Below are positions 6,415 through 15,021 of a stretch of DNA of 26,292 nucleotides, piece after piece (the first letter of the stretch is position 1; every line of letters starts with the position of its first letter). The position numbers and the translations under genes were made by a program. Under the pieces are notes generated by a model that was given only the letters and a program-made list of their open reading frames with translations, made no database searches and was not told the origin of the DNA. This stretch comes from SIG424 sp045546695 (GTDB lineage: Bacteria > Bacillota > Clostridia > UBA1212 > UBA1255). The stretch is taken from contig JAZQDE010000010.1 in assembly GCA_045546695.1 (NCBI GenBank), forward strand, positions 1-26,292, given 5' to 3'.

Positions 6415-8691
6415 TTAGACGAGAAAGTTGGGCTTTTCACTCACTGCTAATCTCTTAAAAGTTTTATAAGAGCCCGTAACAATATCAATAGAGCTCTTTC
6501 CATTTTCAAAACAAAACTCCTTATCCAAAATCGCAACTGCACTTATATCAGAAGGAACTACCACGTCTAGAATTATATCGCAACCTTTTCTTGTCCATGA
6601 TACTGATATCTTACCGGATAGTGCTATATGGTACGCAGAAGCATGATCAATACCACTAATAAACGATGGCTTTATTTCAAGTAAGTTCACATTACGCTTA
6701 GTAGGATTGAGACGTATACCGGTAATACATTTTATAAACCACGCGCTAATATCACCCCAAAAATGATGATTCATGGATGCTACATCATCAGGCAGGAAAT
6801 TCTCCCAAAGAGTAGTAGCCCCACGGGCCAGCCAATTGCCATAAGATGGATAATCTTCACGAGTAATCATTTTATACGCCAGCTCGCTGTATCCAAACTC
6901 TGTAAGCACGTGAAAAATAACTCTACCGCCCAGCACACCCACATCAATATGATCATCAAATTGGTGTACCATCTGTAAAAGCCTATCAAAGGCTACATCT
7001 TTCTCACAATCATCAAAAGCACCGTAGAACAAGCACATTGCCTGACTGGTCTGACAGTTGCCCACAGCGCACATAGTGTCAAAGTCAATAAGATTATCGC
7101 GTATTGCAGCTTTGTATGCTATCGCCTCACCGCGGGCATACGTAGCCTCATCGCACATCCCCACAACTTCAAACATATCTGCCATCTTATTTGCAATATC
7201 CATAGACATAATAGTATCTGTAAGTACAAGCGGTGCCTTAGGCGGTATCATACCCACGTGACACCAGTCACCTAAACCTATGCATATCAAGCCTTTATCA
7301 TCGGCGCGGCCACGCAGGTAACGCAAATAAGAAAGAAACGACTGGGCTGAATCAATAATCATTTGCGTTTCACCGCGATATATATATGTATAATATGGAA
7401 TATATGCAAGCACACAATCCCACGCAGGACCATTTCCCCAGAGAAAACCCCAACCACCGGTTGGCACGATACCCGGTAGCGCACCATCTTCACGCTGTGC
7501 CTTACAAATATTTCTCTGCCACTCACGATAATTACGTTCAGGATTGAAATTAAGTAAAGCCGCTTCACATGACAAGGCGGCATCTGCTGTCCAGCCATTT
7601 TTCTCGCGTTGAGGACAATCTGTAGGAAAATGGTGAAAATTAGATGCAATACTCCGCCTTGTTATCTCCTGCAGTTTTGTCGCCACATCATGAGAACAAG
7701 TAAAGTCACCTCGCGTATCCAAGTCCGTATGATACACTAAATAAGTAAGCAAATCTTTTGTTGCCTGAGCCGAATTGATACCACTAACCTTTACATAGCG
7801 AAAACCATGATATGTAAAAGTTGGCTGATATATTTCTTGCCCTACGCCTTTACAAACATAAGTATCTCTATGCACAATATCTTTATCTCTCTCCCATTTA
7901 TCACGCACCAACCAAACCTGTACTAGATTTATATCCCCATCTTTAAGAGAATCACTATGGCAAAGTTCGATTTTCTGACCTTTATAACCACAAATAGATA
8001 AGCGACAGATTCCGGCATGCGAAACGCCGAAATCATAAATATAATCATCTCCGCATTTTATAATATCTACCGGATGAATTTCGCACTCCTTAACAATAGG
8101 ATTAATATCAGCCCGTCGCAAGTCACCATCAGGGACTTTGGCATACATTGCCTTATCCCAGGCAGAGTCATCAAAGCCTTTTTGATTCCAACCCTCAATC
8201 TCAAAATTAGCATCATAATATTCGCCAAAACGATAGTCATCACATCTTATAGGAGATGGCGCAATTCTAAAATCATCACTGCTCTCTAGCAGTATATTTG
8301 ATCCATCATCGCTTTGCTGCACAATATTAAGCGCAAACATAGGCGCACTGCGGAAAGGAGCAACATCAAAATACCAAATATAACCACCCGGATTGTTCTG
8401 AAAACCATTGCCCAGAATAACACCTACAACATTTTCACCTAAATCCGGCAAAACATCGTACTCATCATAATAAATATAGTCATTAGAGTTGCTTATGTAC
8501 GGAGACAGCAGCCCTCTTGTTATACGTTGACCATTTAGATACAGATCATAAAAACCGCATGCTGAAATTGTAATTTTGATAGGTTTCTTGTCATCAATAT
8601 TAAAACTCTTCCTAAAATAATATGCCGGTACATTCTGTTCAAAGGTATTGAACTCCTCTGTAGCTTTTATAAAACTCTTTCTTGAAAGCAT
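6415..8691 (-). CDS. Alpha-L-rhamnosidase, GH78
   Basis: The 758-residue enzyme releases terminal L-rhamnose from glycosides and pectic side chains. It has N-terminal beta-sandwich domains, including an ACGFYDLYLNGQRIT motif at 44-58 that is typical of the family. The (alpha/alpha)6 catalytic barrel carries PTDCPQREKNGWTAD. Asp358, Glu363 and Asp370 match in spacing the Asp567/Glu572/Asp579 set of Bacillus GL1 RhaB. Glu630 in ATTLWENF matches its Glu841. No signal peptide is seen, so it acts in the cytoplasm on imported oligosaccharides. Start: ATG at 8691 with GGGAGAG before it. It is the first gene of an operon with the ECF sigma factor and its membrane partner, an unusual pairing. No transporter is adjacent. 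Confidence 0.95.
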   Translation of the reverse strand: MLSRKSFIKATEEFNTFEQNVPAYYFRKSFNIDDKKPIKITISACGFYDLYLNGQRITRGLLSPYISNSNDYIYYDEYDVLPDLGENVVGVILGNGFQNNPGGYIWYFDVAPFRSAPMFALNIVQQSDDGSNILLESSDDFRIAPSPIRCDDYRFGEYYDANFEIEGWNQKGFDDSAWDKAMYAKVPDGDLRRADINPIVKECEIHPVDIIKCGDDYIYDFGVSHAGICRLSICGYKGQKIELCHSDSLKDGDINLVQVWLVRDKWERDKDIVHRDTYVCKGVGQEIYQPTFTYHGFRYVKVSGINSAQATKDLLTYLVYHTDLDTRGDFTCSHDVATKLQEITRRSIASNFHHFPTDCPQREKNGWTADAALSCEAALLNFNPERNYREWQRNICKAQREDGALPGIVPTGGWGFLWGNGPAWDCVLAYIPYYTYIYRGETQMIIDSAQSFLSYLRYLRGRADDKGLICIGLGDWCHVGMIPPKAPLVLTDTIMSMDIANKMADMFEVVGMCDEATYARGEAIAYKAAIRDNLIDFDTMCAVGNCQTSQAMCLFYGAFDDCEKDVAFDRLLQMVHQFDDHIDVGVLGGRVIFHVLTEFGYSELAYKMITREDYPSYGNWLARGATTLWENFLPDDVASMNHHFWGDISAWFIKCITGIRLNPTKRNVNLLEIKPSFISGIDHASAYHIALSGKISVSWTRKGCDIILDVVVPSDISAVAILDKEFCFENGKSSIDIVTGSYKTFKRLAVSEKPNFLV

Positions 8692-8727
8692 TACAATCTC
8701 TCCCTATACAAATTTGTCGTTGTGTGT

Positions 8728-8756
8728 ATTATACACTACTTCTTGTTATATTTAAA
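8728..8756 (-). promoter_or_regulatory. Possible promoter of the rhamnosidase operon
   Basis: A perfect TATAAT (minus strand, 8733-8728) lies about 37 bp before the start codon. The -35 position (about 8751-8756, TTTAAA) is poor. A factor-assisted promoter is possible. Confidence 0.45.
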
Positions 8757-8899
8757 TATTATCTGTACAACTTTGGAGTCCTCGTCTTGCGAGGATTTCT
8801 TTCGATATGAGGTGGAGTCCTGTGGTTTGATGATGGCTTGTTGTGCCCGTCTTTGCTACTTCGATTCTCGTCGGACCTATGCACTAACATTCCTAAGTC
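8757..8899. other. Intergenic stretch before intron fragment B, no gene seen
   Basis: About 140 bp between the rhamnosidase promoter and intron fragment B. If the intron once extended further, its domain IV and reverse-transcriptase gene would lie here, but no reverse-transcriptase motif or domain V hairpin can be seen. Confidence 0.4.
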
Positions 8900-9265
8900 C
8901 ATTTGACCTTGAATTGTTCAGTCCTTCCTGATTTCTCAGTACTATGACCTCTGCTGACTTCTCACTATTCGTTGTTACTACTCATTCGTTAGTGAGGCCT
9001 CACGGGATAAGTCGTTCCTCTTTCCTCGTCTACCTGCCTGATTTACCCGTATGGGTTACGGTTGCCTTTTGGACTTCATCGCTTCGGGCCGACTTATCCG
9101 TCATACGAGCCTTGGTATCAGGTTTCTGTTCGTCAGGCTACGATTTCGCTATTGCTTCTTCTCTCCCACACCTCACGATGTGAAACTTGCAAATTGCTTT
9201 GGGGTTCGTTGGCAACTACGCCCCTTGTGGGCTTTCACCACAGACGAACGGCATGCCCGTCATAC
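8900..9265 (-). mobile_element. Truncated group IIC intron, fragment B
   Basis: On the minus strand it starts GTATGACGGGCATGCC at 9265 and runs about 365 bp to GAAGTCAGCAGAGGTCATAG and then GGAAGGACTGAACAA. These are the same landmarks found in domains I-III of the O. iheyensis group IIC ribozyme, which has a similar length to this point. It begins directly after the T-run of a terminator hairpin (9266-9298). The maturase gene and the catalytic domain V are missing, so it is inactive. It is the longer relative of fragment A at 3930-4186; the ends agree closely and A lacks an internal 131 bp. Confidence 0.78.
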
Positions 9266-9298
9266 AAAAAGGGAAACTTTTCAAAGCTTCCCTTTTTT
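9266..9298 (-). terminator. Terminator of the lipoprotein gene
   Basis: AAAAAGGGAA../..TTCCCTTTTTT arms form a stem of up to 15 bp with a small loop and a T-tract on the minus strand, about 28 bp beyond the lipoprotein stop. It is the target-site hairpin of intron fragment B. Confidence 0.8.
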
Positions 9299-9325
9299 AG
9301 AACACTATATTTTATTAGCTTTTGT

Positions 9326-10069
9326 CTAAAGATAAATGTCTTTTCTTATTACATAAAAACAATCTGCACTGATAGAATCTAATGCAACTACTTCATAATC
9401 CATAACAACTAATGTATTCTTTGTTATGTCTCCATCACCTTTAACATAATACCTAATTACCATAACGTCCCAGTTATCTAATAGTGTATATGAATAAGGT
9501 CCAGACGAATACATAAAATTCATTACTGTTTCAGGAGCCGCATTTAATATATCCTCCACTGTTGTTATATCTCTCCGTACAAATTTTCGCAACTTTTTAT
9601 AAGAAGCTGGATTGTTAACGCATATAGTGAACAGAACCGTTATATCTCCATTTATTGGAATTGTTGAAGCTGCATTCCAATAAATGTAATAGTAACCACC
9701 ATCCCTTATTTTGTACACAGTATAATATGTCCCTCCCCCGCTACTACGTAAACATTCTATTGGAAAAGAGGTCAATATCTCAGATGAGGAATGATATTTT
9801 ATGTCAGTATATTCAGGCAAACAACCTCCTATTGATGCGTCTTTTCCAAAAAAATCTTGAAGTTCACTTAATTCGTATTCTTTTGTCAACAATTGTTTTA
9901 AAGGCGTATCATTATCTACTTGTATTCCCAATTTTTCTTCTATATAGGGTTTGTAAGGATCTTCCGTGATTTGCAGAGCTTCGTCTGTTTTTGATAATAT
10001 TTTCTTTGAACACCCAGGGCACATCACAACAATCATAAGAAGTATTAATATTAGATTCTTTTTAGTCAT
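9326..10069 (-). CDS. Secreted lipoprotein, candidate RHS-toxin immunity protein
   Basis: The 247-residue protein begins with a short lipoprotein signal (MTKKNLILILLMIVVMCPGC), with Cys20 as the probable lipidated residue. The mature part contains no family I recognise. Its ATG overlaps the last codons of the RHS toxin C-terminal frame by 8 bp, and it has only a weak ribosome site, so translation was probably coupled to the toxin gene. In polymorphic toxin loci the gene directly after the toxin end normally encodes immunity, and lipoprotein immunity factors are known for toxins acting outside the cytoplasm. The immunity role is therefore inferred from position. Its frame is intact although the toxin gene upstream is broken. 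Confidence 0.6.
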   Translation of the reverse strand: MTKKNLILILLMIVVMCPGCSKKILSKTDEALQITEDPYKPYIEEKLGIQVDNDTPLKQLLTKEYELSELQDFFGKDASIGGCLPEYTDIKYHSSSEILTSFPIECLRSSGGGTYYTVYKIRDGGYYYIYWNAASTIPINGDITVLFTICVNNPASYKKLRKFVRRDITTVEDILNAAPETVMNFMYSSGPYSYTLLDNWDVMVIRYYVKGDGDITKNTLVVMDYEVVALDSISADCFYVIRKDIYL

Positions 10070-10880
10070 TTTTATCCCAGCCTATCTTTATAGCAAAATG
10101 TATTATTTCATTCTCATAATATCTTGTTTTATCTACTACGAATTCGCCCGTAACAGGATTAATCCCTTGTGCATACCATTTCTCTCCATTATATATTGTA
10201 TCATTAACTGAAAGCAGTCTTCTAATATTGTCTTCCCCAACATCATTAATAACCTTGGCAAAAGTTGACTCTGCATCATCTCCAGGCCTGTATCCCGACG
10301 GAGAACGTATAGTTGCTTTATTAATTGCGTTGCCATAGCAATTATATAAATGATCGGGGGGTATTCTCTATATCTAAGTTAGGTGCATCTTGTACATCAG
10401 GGGCACAACCTGTTAATCCAAAAGCACATCCAATAATAACTACAGTAGCGACAATTGCTGTAACCTATATGGCTCGTATCTGTTATCAATGTACCGTTTG
10501 CATCTGTCACGCTGAGCACTTTGCCCCATGTGTCATAGGTATATTTTACCACAACGTTATAGCTTTCATCAAGCAGCGCTATTACGTCTCCTTGCAAGTT
10601 CATTACGTAGCGGTAAAAAGTTCTTGACGTTGACGTTTCATACGTAAAGCCTGTTAAGCTTCCGTTTGCATCGTAGCAGTAAATGATCTCATAGCCGTCC
10701 ATCGCACAGTATTCTGATTGAAGTACGTTATCAAGCCAGAAGTATTTAACAGCTCGTACTCCGGCCACATACATATTCTTTTCGCTTCTAAGGCCGTTTT
10801 CGTAGTCAAGTCCATATTTGTGTGTAAATTCGTTCTCCAGCAAATATTTTTTGCAGAGATTCGGGTTTTCCGCCAACTTT
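10062..10880 (-). pseudogene. Decayed RHS/YD-repeat protein with toxin C-terminus
   Basis: On the minus strand, about 10800 to 10463 encodes RHS-core sequence (YFWLDNVLQSEYCAMDGYEI, NLQGDVIALLDE, YTYDTWGKVLSVTDANG, ending ..TSHIG). Normally the RHS hallmark PYRYRGYYYD would follow. Instead, at about 10463 the sequence jumps, in another frame, to a hydrophobic linker (VTAIVATVVIIGCAFGLTGC) that usually sits before the toxin. A second frame change occurs at a run of six G (10356-10361). Beyond it the frame reads YNCYGNAINKATIRSPSGYR and ends GWDKND, with its stop inside the lipoprotein start. The gene thus has lost its N-terminus, has an internal deletion and carries a frameshift. Only a fragment of a wall-associated or secreted contact toxin remains. 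Confidence 0.75.
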
Positions 10881-10934
10881 TTAACGATGGCGGCCGGGCT
10901 ACACTCTGGCTCCCTGCACGCCCCCCTTTTCCCC

Positions 10935-10963
10935 TTGACATCTCAGGCAAAAACATTCATACT
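10935..10963 (+). promoter_or_regulatory. Promoter of the cotH-nrdG unit
   Basis: TTGACA (10935-10940) and CATACT (10958-10963) are separated by 17 bp and lie 24 bp before the CotH-family start codon. The -35 is perfect and the -10 matches 4 of 6. Confidence 0.65.
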
Positions 10964-10986
10964 AACAAGGATAAAGGAGATTTAAA

Positions 10987-13900
10987 ATGCCTGATTATAC
11001 ACACAACAGATATACACAAAATACAAATCTTTCATCGTCGCCGTATCGCGCCGGTGAAGGCCACTCTGCCTCAAGACCGGCCGCCCAGACTACAAGACCG
11101 GCCGCCCAAAGCCAGCGCCCAAGCCAGACCCCAAAAGCTGCCCCCGTCAACAAAGGCAGAGCAATCATCACAATCTCATTGCTACTCATCATTGTTGCCC
11201 TCGTCTTCTTCATAATAATGCTGAACGAGAAAGACAACGAAGAAGGCGGCACACAAACAGTATATAATGCAGAATTCAAAGTGGCCATCAACGAAGTCTG
11301 CTCAAACAACGCTTCCATAATATGGGACAGCCACAGCCAGTACAGCGACTACATCGAATTCATCAATCTTGGTAGCGAAACAGTCAACTTAGAAGGCTGC
11401 ATCCTCAGAATAGATGACAAACTATACACCTTCCCGTCAAAAACACTGGGGCCAAACGAACTGTACCTGTTTTTCATCGACAGCGACATCAAAGCAGTAT
11501 CGGAAATCGACCTCGACCACACACGCAGCCAGGAGATTTGTTTCTTCACAGCAGACCAGAACATCGCCTTCACATACAAGACGGCTGTAACAAAAGCAAA
11601 CGAGATTGCCTACCGCGACGGCGACAAATATTTTATCGGCAATAAGCCTTCACCGGGATTCACAAACGACGAAAAAGGAATCGCTGCATTCCTTGCAGCA
11701 AATACACCGTCAGAGGCCTCACCGATCGTAATCAGCGAGCTGCTCCTGCCCGACTCAGAGATACCAATAAATGGCAGAGTTCAGAAGGCCTTTGAGATTC
11801 TCAATATATCAACAAAAGCAGTAAATCTTGCCGGATGGTACATTTCAAACGACCCGTACAACCCGATGTTGTACAATTTGCCTGATCTGTCATTAGAGCC
11901 CGGCAAAGCCATCGTACTCCTGCCCGATGGCACAGGCCCAAAGACGTCACAGATGTCAAATACCACTTTTTACCATACAAACTTCACAATAACAGACGCC
12001 TCAAACATCTTTTTCACATCAAACGGCAAGAAATATACAGAATTATCAATCGCAAAAGTTCTTGACGGAAACGAAGAATTAAGAGGTCAGTCTATACAGA
12101 TTTCGTACGAAAACGGCAGCTTTTCAAAGGCAACGCCGGCAAGACCGAGCCTCGGCTTTACGAACAACAACGAAGGCATCGAACTGTATGCACAGAGCGT
12201 AAGGCCTGACGGAATAGAAATATCAGAAGTTGTTACGTCAAACAAAGCATATCTTAAAGGTAGCAACAGCACGTACACAGACTTCGTCGAGCTCTACAAC
12301 AACAGCGACCGCGACATTTCACTCATCGGACTTTACCTTACAGATAAAGACAAGAAGCTCACCAAAGGAGCGCTGCCGGATATCACTGTAAAGGCACGTT
12401 CATACGTCGTTATTTTCTGCTCCTCTACCGGTGAAAATATCCCCAGTGGCTACCACTACGTTGACTTTGCACTGTCAGCAGTCGGAGAAAGTCTCTATCT
12501 GACAGACGGCACAAAAATCCTCGACGGAGTGACAACTCCGACTCTTGGCCTCAACGAAGCATACGGAAGACCGGCAAATTCAGCTTCATTCGGATATCTT
12601 GCCCAGGCAACGCCAAACAAGCTCAACGCTTCAGGCCTGCCGGACCTTTCAATAGCTCCGCAGATAATCACAAAGCCGGGCATATATAATAATGTTTCAG
12701 ACGTAAAGGTTGAATTCAACGGAGCAATCGACGGCACAATTTATTACACATTAGACTGCACAGAGCCGACGGCTTCATCTACAAAATACACAGGACCGAT
12801 AACGATCAACAAGACAACCGTTATCCGCGCTGTCGTTGTACAGTCCGGCAAAAGAGCAAGCAAGCCTGTTGACTACTCATTTATAATCAACGAAAACCAT
12901 ACAACAATGGGCGTTGTTTCACTCGTAACGACACCTGAAAATCTGTGGGACAACGACAAAGGCATATATGTGTTCGGCGACGACTTCAGCTTAGAATTCC
13001 CATATAATGGTGCGAATTTCCACGAAGACTGGGAGTACGAAGCGTCAATCGGCCTCTACGAACTCGACGGAACAGGTTTTGACAACATGTATTGCGGCGT
13101 GCGTCTTTTCGGTGCATACTCAAGAGCACTCCCCGCAAAATCATTCGCCTGCTTCTTCAGAGGCAGATACGGCGTTGATGAACTCAACTACCCATTATAC
13201 GGAGAGGACTACGTGTCAACTTTCAACTCCATCGTTCTCAGAAACGGCGGCCAGGACTGGAACCGCGCGCGTATGAGAGATCCGCTCGTAGCCAGCCTTG
13301 CTATCGAACACGGCCTTAATGTAGACTGCATGAATGTAAAGCCGGTTGTTCTGTATCTCAACGGTGAATACTGGGGCTGCTATTATGTCCGTGAAAAGCT
13401 CAACGAAGACTACGTTGCAAACCACTACGGAGTAAGCGACGACGAAGTAACAGTACTGGTAGGAAATGCCAAAAATGCCAAGGAATACCAGGCACTCGTC
13501 ACATATATCAAAGAACACGACATGCGCAATGATGAATATTACGCATATGTCGAGTCACAAATGGACATTGATAACTATATAGATTACGTAATTGCTGAGA
13601 TTGCATGCGGCAACACAGACCACGGCAACATACGTTTCTACAAATATCCTGACGGAAAATGGCGCTGGATGCTCTACGACGTAGACTGGGGTCTTACAAC
13701 AACCGAGTCTGACTGCGTATACCAGTATCTCAATCCTAAAGGAAACGGCGTAAACGACATGTTCTCAACTGCCATCATTACAGGACTTCTCAAGCGTCCT
13801 GAATTCCGTGACAAATTCATTTCACGCATGGCATGGCAGATGACAACAGTATGGACACCTGAAAATTATCAGAAACACATTGATATTTTCCAGGCAGCGC

Positions 13901-14127
13901 TTTCACCTGAGGTACAGCGCGACTACGAAAAATGGTCAGCATACATCGAAGAAAACAACATACTCACTGAATATTATCCTGTAAAACACTCGCGCTGGCT
14001 GACTCAGATTGAGTCAATGAAGGGCAAAATCGAATATCAGTACGAGAGAGTATACAAGGGCGTAAAGAAATTCTTCGACCTGTCCGACTCACAAATGCTG
14101 GCATACGGCTTTACAAAACCGGAATAA
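10987..14127 (+). CDS. Membrane-anchored CotH-kinase protein with lamin-tail-like domains
   Basis: The 1046-residue protein has a Pro/Gln/Arg-rich cytoplasmic tail (1-57, repeated RPAAQ) and one membrane helix (58-79, RAIITISLLLIIVALVFFII). Three lamin-tail-like (LTD) beta domains follow at about 97-225, 245-395 and 408-545 (for example YSDYIEFINLGSETVNLEGC). A chitobiase-type domain (GTIYYTLDCTEPT, ~555-635) precedes a C-terminal CotH domain (~640-1015). CotH is an atypical kinase that phosphorylates spore-coat proteins in Bacillus. Here, GNTDHGNIRFYKY and KWRWMLYDVDWG (Asp898, Asp900) correspond to its catalytic and metal-binding motifs. The kinase domain would lie outside the membrane. ATG at 10987 follows AAAGGAGA. 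nrdG follows after 15 bp and is probably co-transcribed. Targets are unknown; a cell-wall or surface role is likely. Confidence 0.88.
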   Translation: MPDYTHNRYTQNTNLSSSPYRAGEGHSASRPAAQTTRPAAQSQRPSQTPKAAPVNKGRAIITISLLLIIVALVFFIIMLNEKDNEEGGTQTVYNAEFKVAINEVCSNNASIIWDSHSQYSDYIEFINLGSETVNLEGCILRIDDKLYTFPSKTLGPNELYLFFIDSDIKAVSEIDLDHTRSQEICFFTADQNIAFTYKTAVTKANEIAYRDGDKYFIGNKPSPGFTNDEKGIAAFLAANTPSEASPIVISELLLPDSEIPINGRVQKAFEILNISTKAVNLAGWYISNDPYNPMLYNLPDLSLEPGKAIVLLPDGTGPKTSQMSNTTFYHTNFTITDASNIFFTSNGKKYTELSIAKVLDGNEELRGQSIQISYENGSFSKATPARPSLGFTNNNEGIELYAQSVRPDGIEISEVVTSNKAYLKGSNSTYTDFVELYNNSDRDISLIGLYLTDKDKKLTKGALPDITVKARSYVVIFCSSTGENIPSGYHYVDFALSAVGESLYLTDGTKILDGVTTPTLGLNEAYGRPANSASFGYLAQATPNKLNASGLPDLSIAPQIITKPGIYNNVSDVKVEFNGAIDGTIYYTLDCTEPTASSTKYTGPITINKTTVIRAVVVQSGKRASKPVDYSFIINENHTTMGVVSLVTTPENLWDNDKGIYVFGDDFSLEFPYNGANFHEDWEYEASIGLYELDGTGFDNMYCGVRLFGAYSRALPAKSFACFFRGRYGVDELNYPLYGEDYVSTFNSIVLRNGGQDWNRARMRDPLVASLAIEHGLNVDCMNVKPVVLYLNGEYWGCYYVREKLNEDYVANHYGVSDDEVTVLVGNAKNAKEYQALVTYIKEHDMRNDEYYAYVESQMDIDNYIDYVIAEIACGNTDHGNIRFYKYPDGKWRWMLYDVDWGLTTTESDCVYQYLNPKGNGVNDMFSTAIITGLLKRPEFRDKFISRMAWQMTTVWTPENYQKHIDIFQAALSPEVQRDYEKWSAYIEENNILTEYYPVKHSRWLTQIESMKGKIEYQYERVYKGVKKFFDLSDSQMLAYGFTKPE

Positions 14128-14142
14128 TATAAAGAGGTAAAT

Positions 14143-14856
14143 ATGATAATTTGCGGTTTACAGAAATTAACTCTCCTGGATTATCCGGGAAAAATGGCTT
14201 GTATTATTTTCACAAAGGGTTGCGATTTTCGCTGCCCTTTCTGTCACAATGCGTCACTTGTTATAAATGCACAGCAAAATGACGACAGACCATACGATAT
14301 CGAAACGTATTCTGAAAATGATGTCCTTTCTTTTCTGAAAAAAAGACACGGCATACTCGACGGCGTCGTAATCACAGGCGGCGAGCCTACGTTGCAAAGA
14401 GACCTTATTCCTTTTATTGGCAAAGTAAAAGAGCTCGGCTACAACGTCAAGCTGGATACAAATGGCAACCACCCGCAGGTTGTATCTGACCTTCTCAAAG
14501 AAGGCCTCATAGACTATATTGCAATGGATATAAAAAATTGCAAAGAAAAATACGCCCGCACAATCGGCCTCAGCACGTTTGACATCACAAACATCATACA
14601 TAGTGTGGACATCATAAAAAACAGCGGTATTGATTATGAATTCCGCACTACTGTAGTAGATGCTTTTCACAACAAAGAAGATTTTGAGTCTATAGGAAAA
14701 TGGCTTGCAGGCGCTAAGGCATACTATCTTCAGAACTTTGTAGACTCCGGCGATCTGATCAGGCCGGGGCTCACGGGCGTTTCACCGGAGAAAATGGAAG
14801 AATTTGCCAACGAAGCCCGAAAATACGTACAAAACACCCAACTTCGTGGCCTTTGA
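14143..14856 (+). CDS. nrdG: Anaerobic ribonucleotide reductase activating enzyme (radical SAM)
   Basis: The 237-residue protein starts MIICGLQKLTLLDYPGK, a typical opening for this activase type. It has the radical-SAM CxxxCxxC motif in GCDFRCPFCHN (Cys27, Cys31, Cys34) and the SAM-binding TGGEPT (78-83). The enzyme uses a [4Fe-4S] cluster and S-adenosylmethionine to form the glycyl radical on NrdD, encoded just downstream at 15022. The ATG follows AAGAGG. It lies 15 bp after the CotH gene but is separated from nrdD by a hairpin and a new promoter, so activase and reductase can be transcribed separately. The related annotation 'anaerobic RNR activating protein' also covers enzymes with other partners, but the adjacent nrdD settles the choice. 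Confidence 0.92.
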   Translation: MIICGLQKLTLLDYPGKMACIIFTKGCDFRCPFCHNASLVINAQQNDDRPYDIETYSENDVLSFLKKRHGILDGVVITGGEPTLQRDLIPFIGKVKELGYNVKLDTNGNHPQVVSDLLKEGLIDYIAMDIKNCKEKYARTIGLSTFDITNIIHSVDIIKNSGIDYEFRTTVVDAFHNKEDFESIGKWLAGAKAYYLQNFVDSGDLIRPGLTGVSPEKMEEFANEARKYVQNTQLRGL

Positions 14857-14898
14857 AACGAGCCTCGTCAAGTTTGCAAGCTTGTCACACGAACAACA

Positions 14899-14926
14899 TG
14901 TGGTATTTTTTTTAAAAAATACCACA
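14899..14926. terminator. Perfect palindromic hairpin between nrdG and nrdD
   Basis: TGTGGTATTTTTT (14899-14911) and its exact complement AAAAAATACCACA (14914-14926) are separated by 2 bp. An outer pair, CGAACA (14890-14895) and TGTTCG (14935-14940), extends the dyad. It could terminate cotH-nrdG transcripts or act as a protein site; its right arm overlaps the first NrdR-like box. Confidence 0.6.
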
Positions 14927-14966
14927 ATATTTTGTGTTCGCCCTATTGACACCCTATATATAGCTA
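14922..14966 (+). promoter_or_regulatory. Two NrdR-box-like operators upstream of nrdD
   Basis: Box 1 (14922-14937) has the core CAATATTTTG with the flank TGT. Box 2 (14951-14966) has the core CTATATATAG. The NrdR consensus core is CwAtATaTwG; box 2 fits fully and box 1 differs at one place. They are 29 bp apart centre to centre, close to the usual three helical turns. Box 2 lies between the -35 and -10 of the nrdD promoter, where a bound repressor would block polymerase. NrdR is the general ATP/dATP-sensing repressor of ribonucleotide reductase genes; its gene is not in the window. Confidence 0.65.
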
Positions 14967-14975
14967 TGTTAGAAT
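14946..14975 (+). promoter_or_regulatory. Promoter of nrdD-trxB
   Basis: TTGACA (14946-14951) and TAGAAT (14970-14975) are separated by 18 bp, about 46 bp before the nrdD start. A near-consensus promoter overlapped by NrdR-like box 2. Confidence 0.7.
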
Positions 14976-15021
14976 CCCTCTGCTACCAGAAAATGAGAAA
15001 AATAACAGAGGAGGAAATGTA

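Noticed and set aside
8741..8899. Remaining maturase gene of the group IIC intron
   Set aside because: No reverse-transcriptase motif such as YADD and no domain V hairpin could be found.
10718..11215. 165-codon plus-strand frame crossing the cotH start
   Set aside because: It overlaps the strong promoter and the correct cotH frame and is antisense to the RHS remnant.
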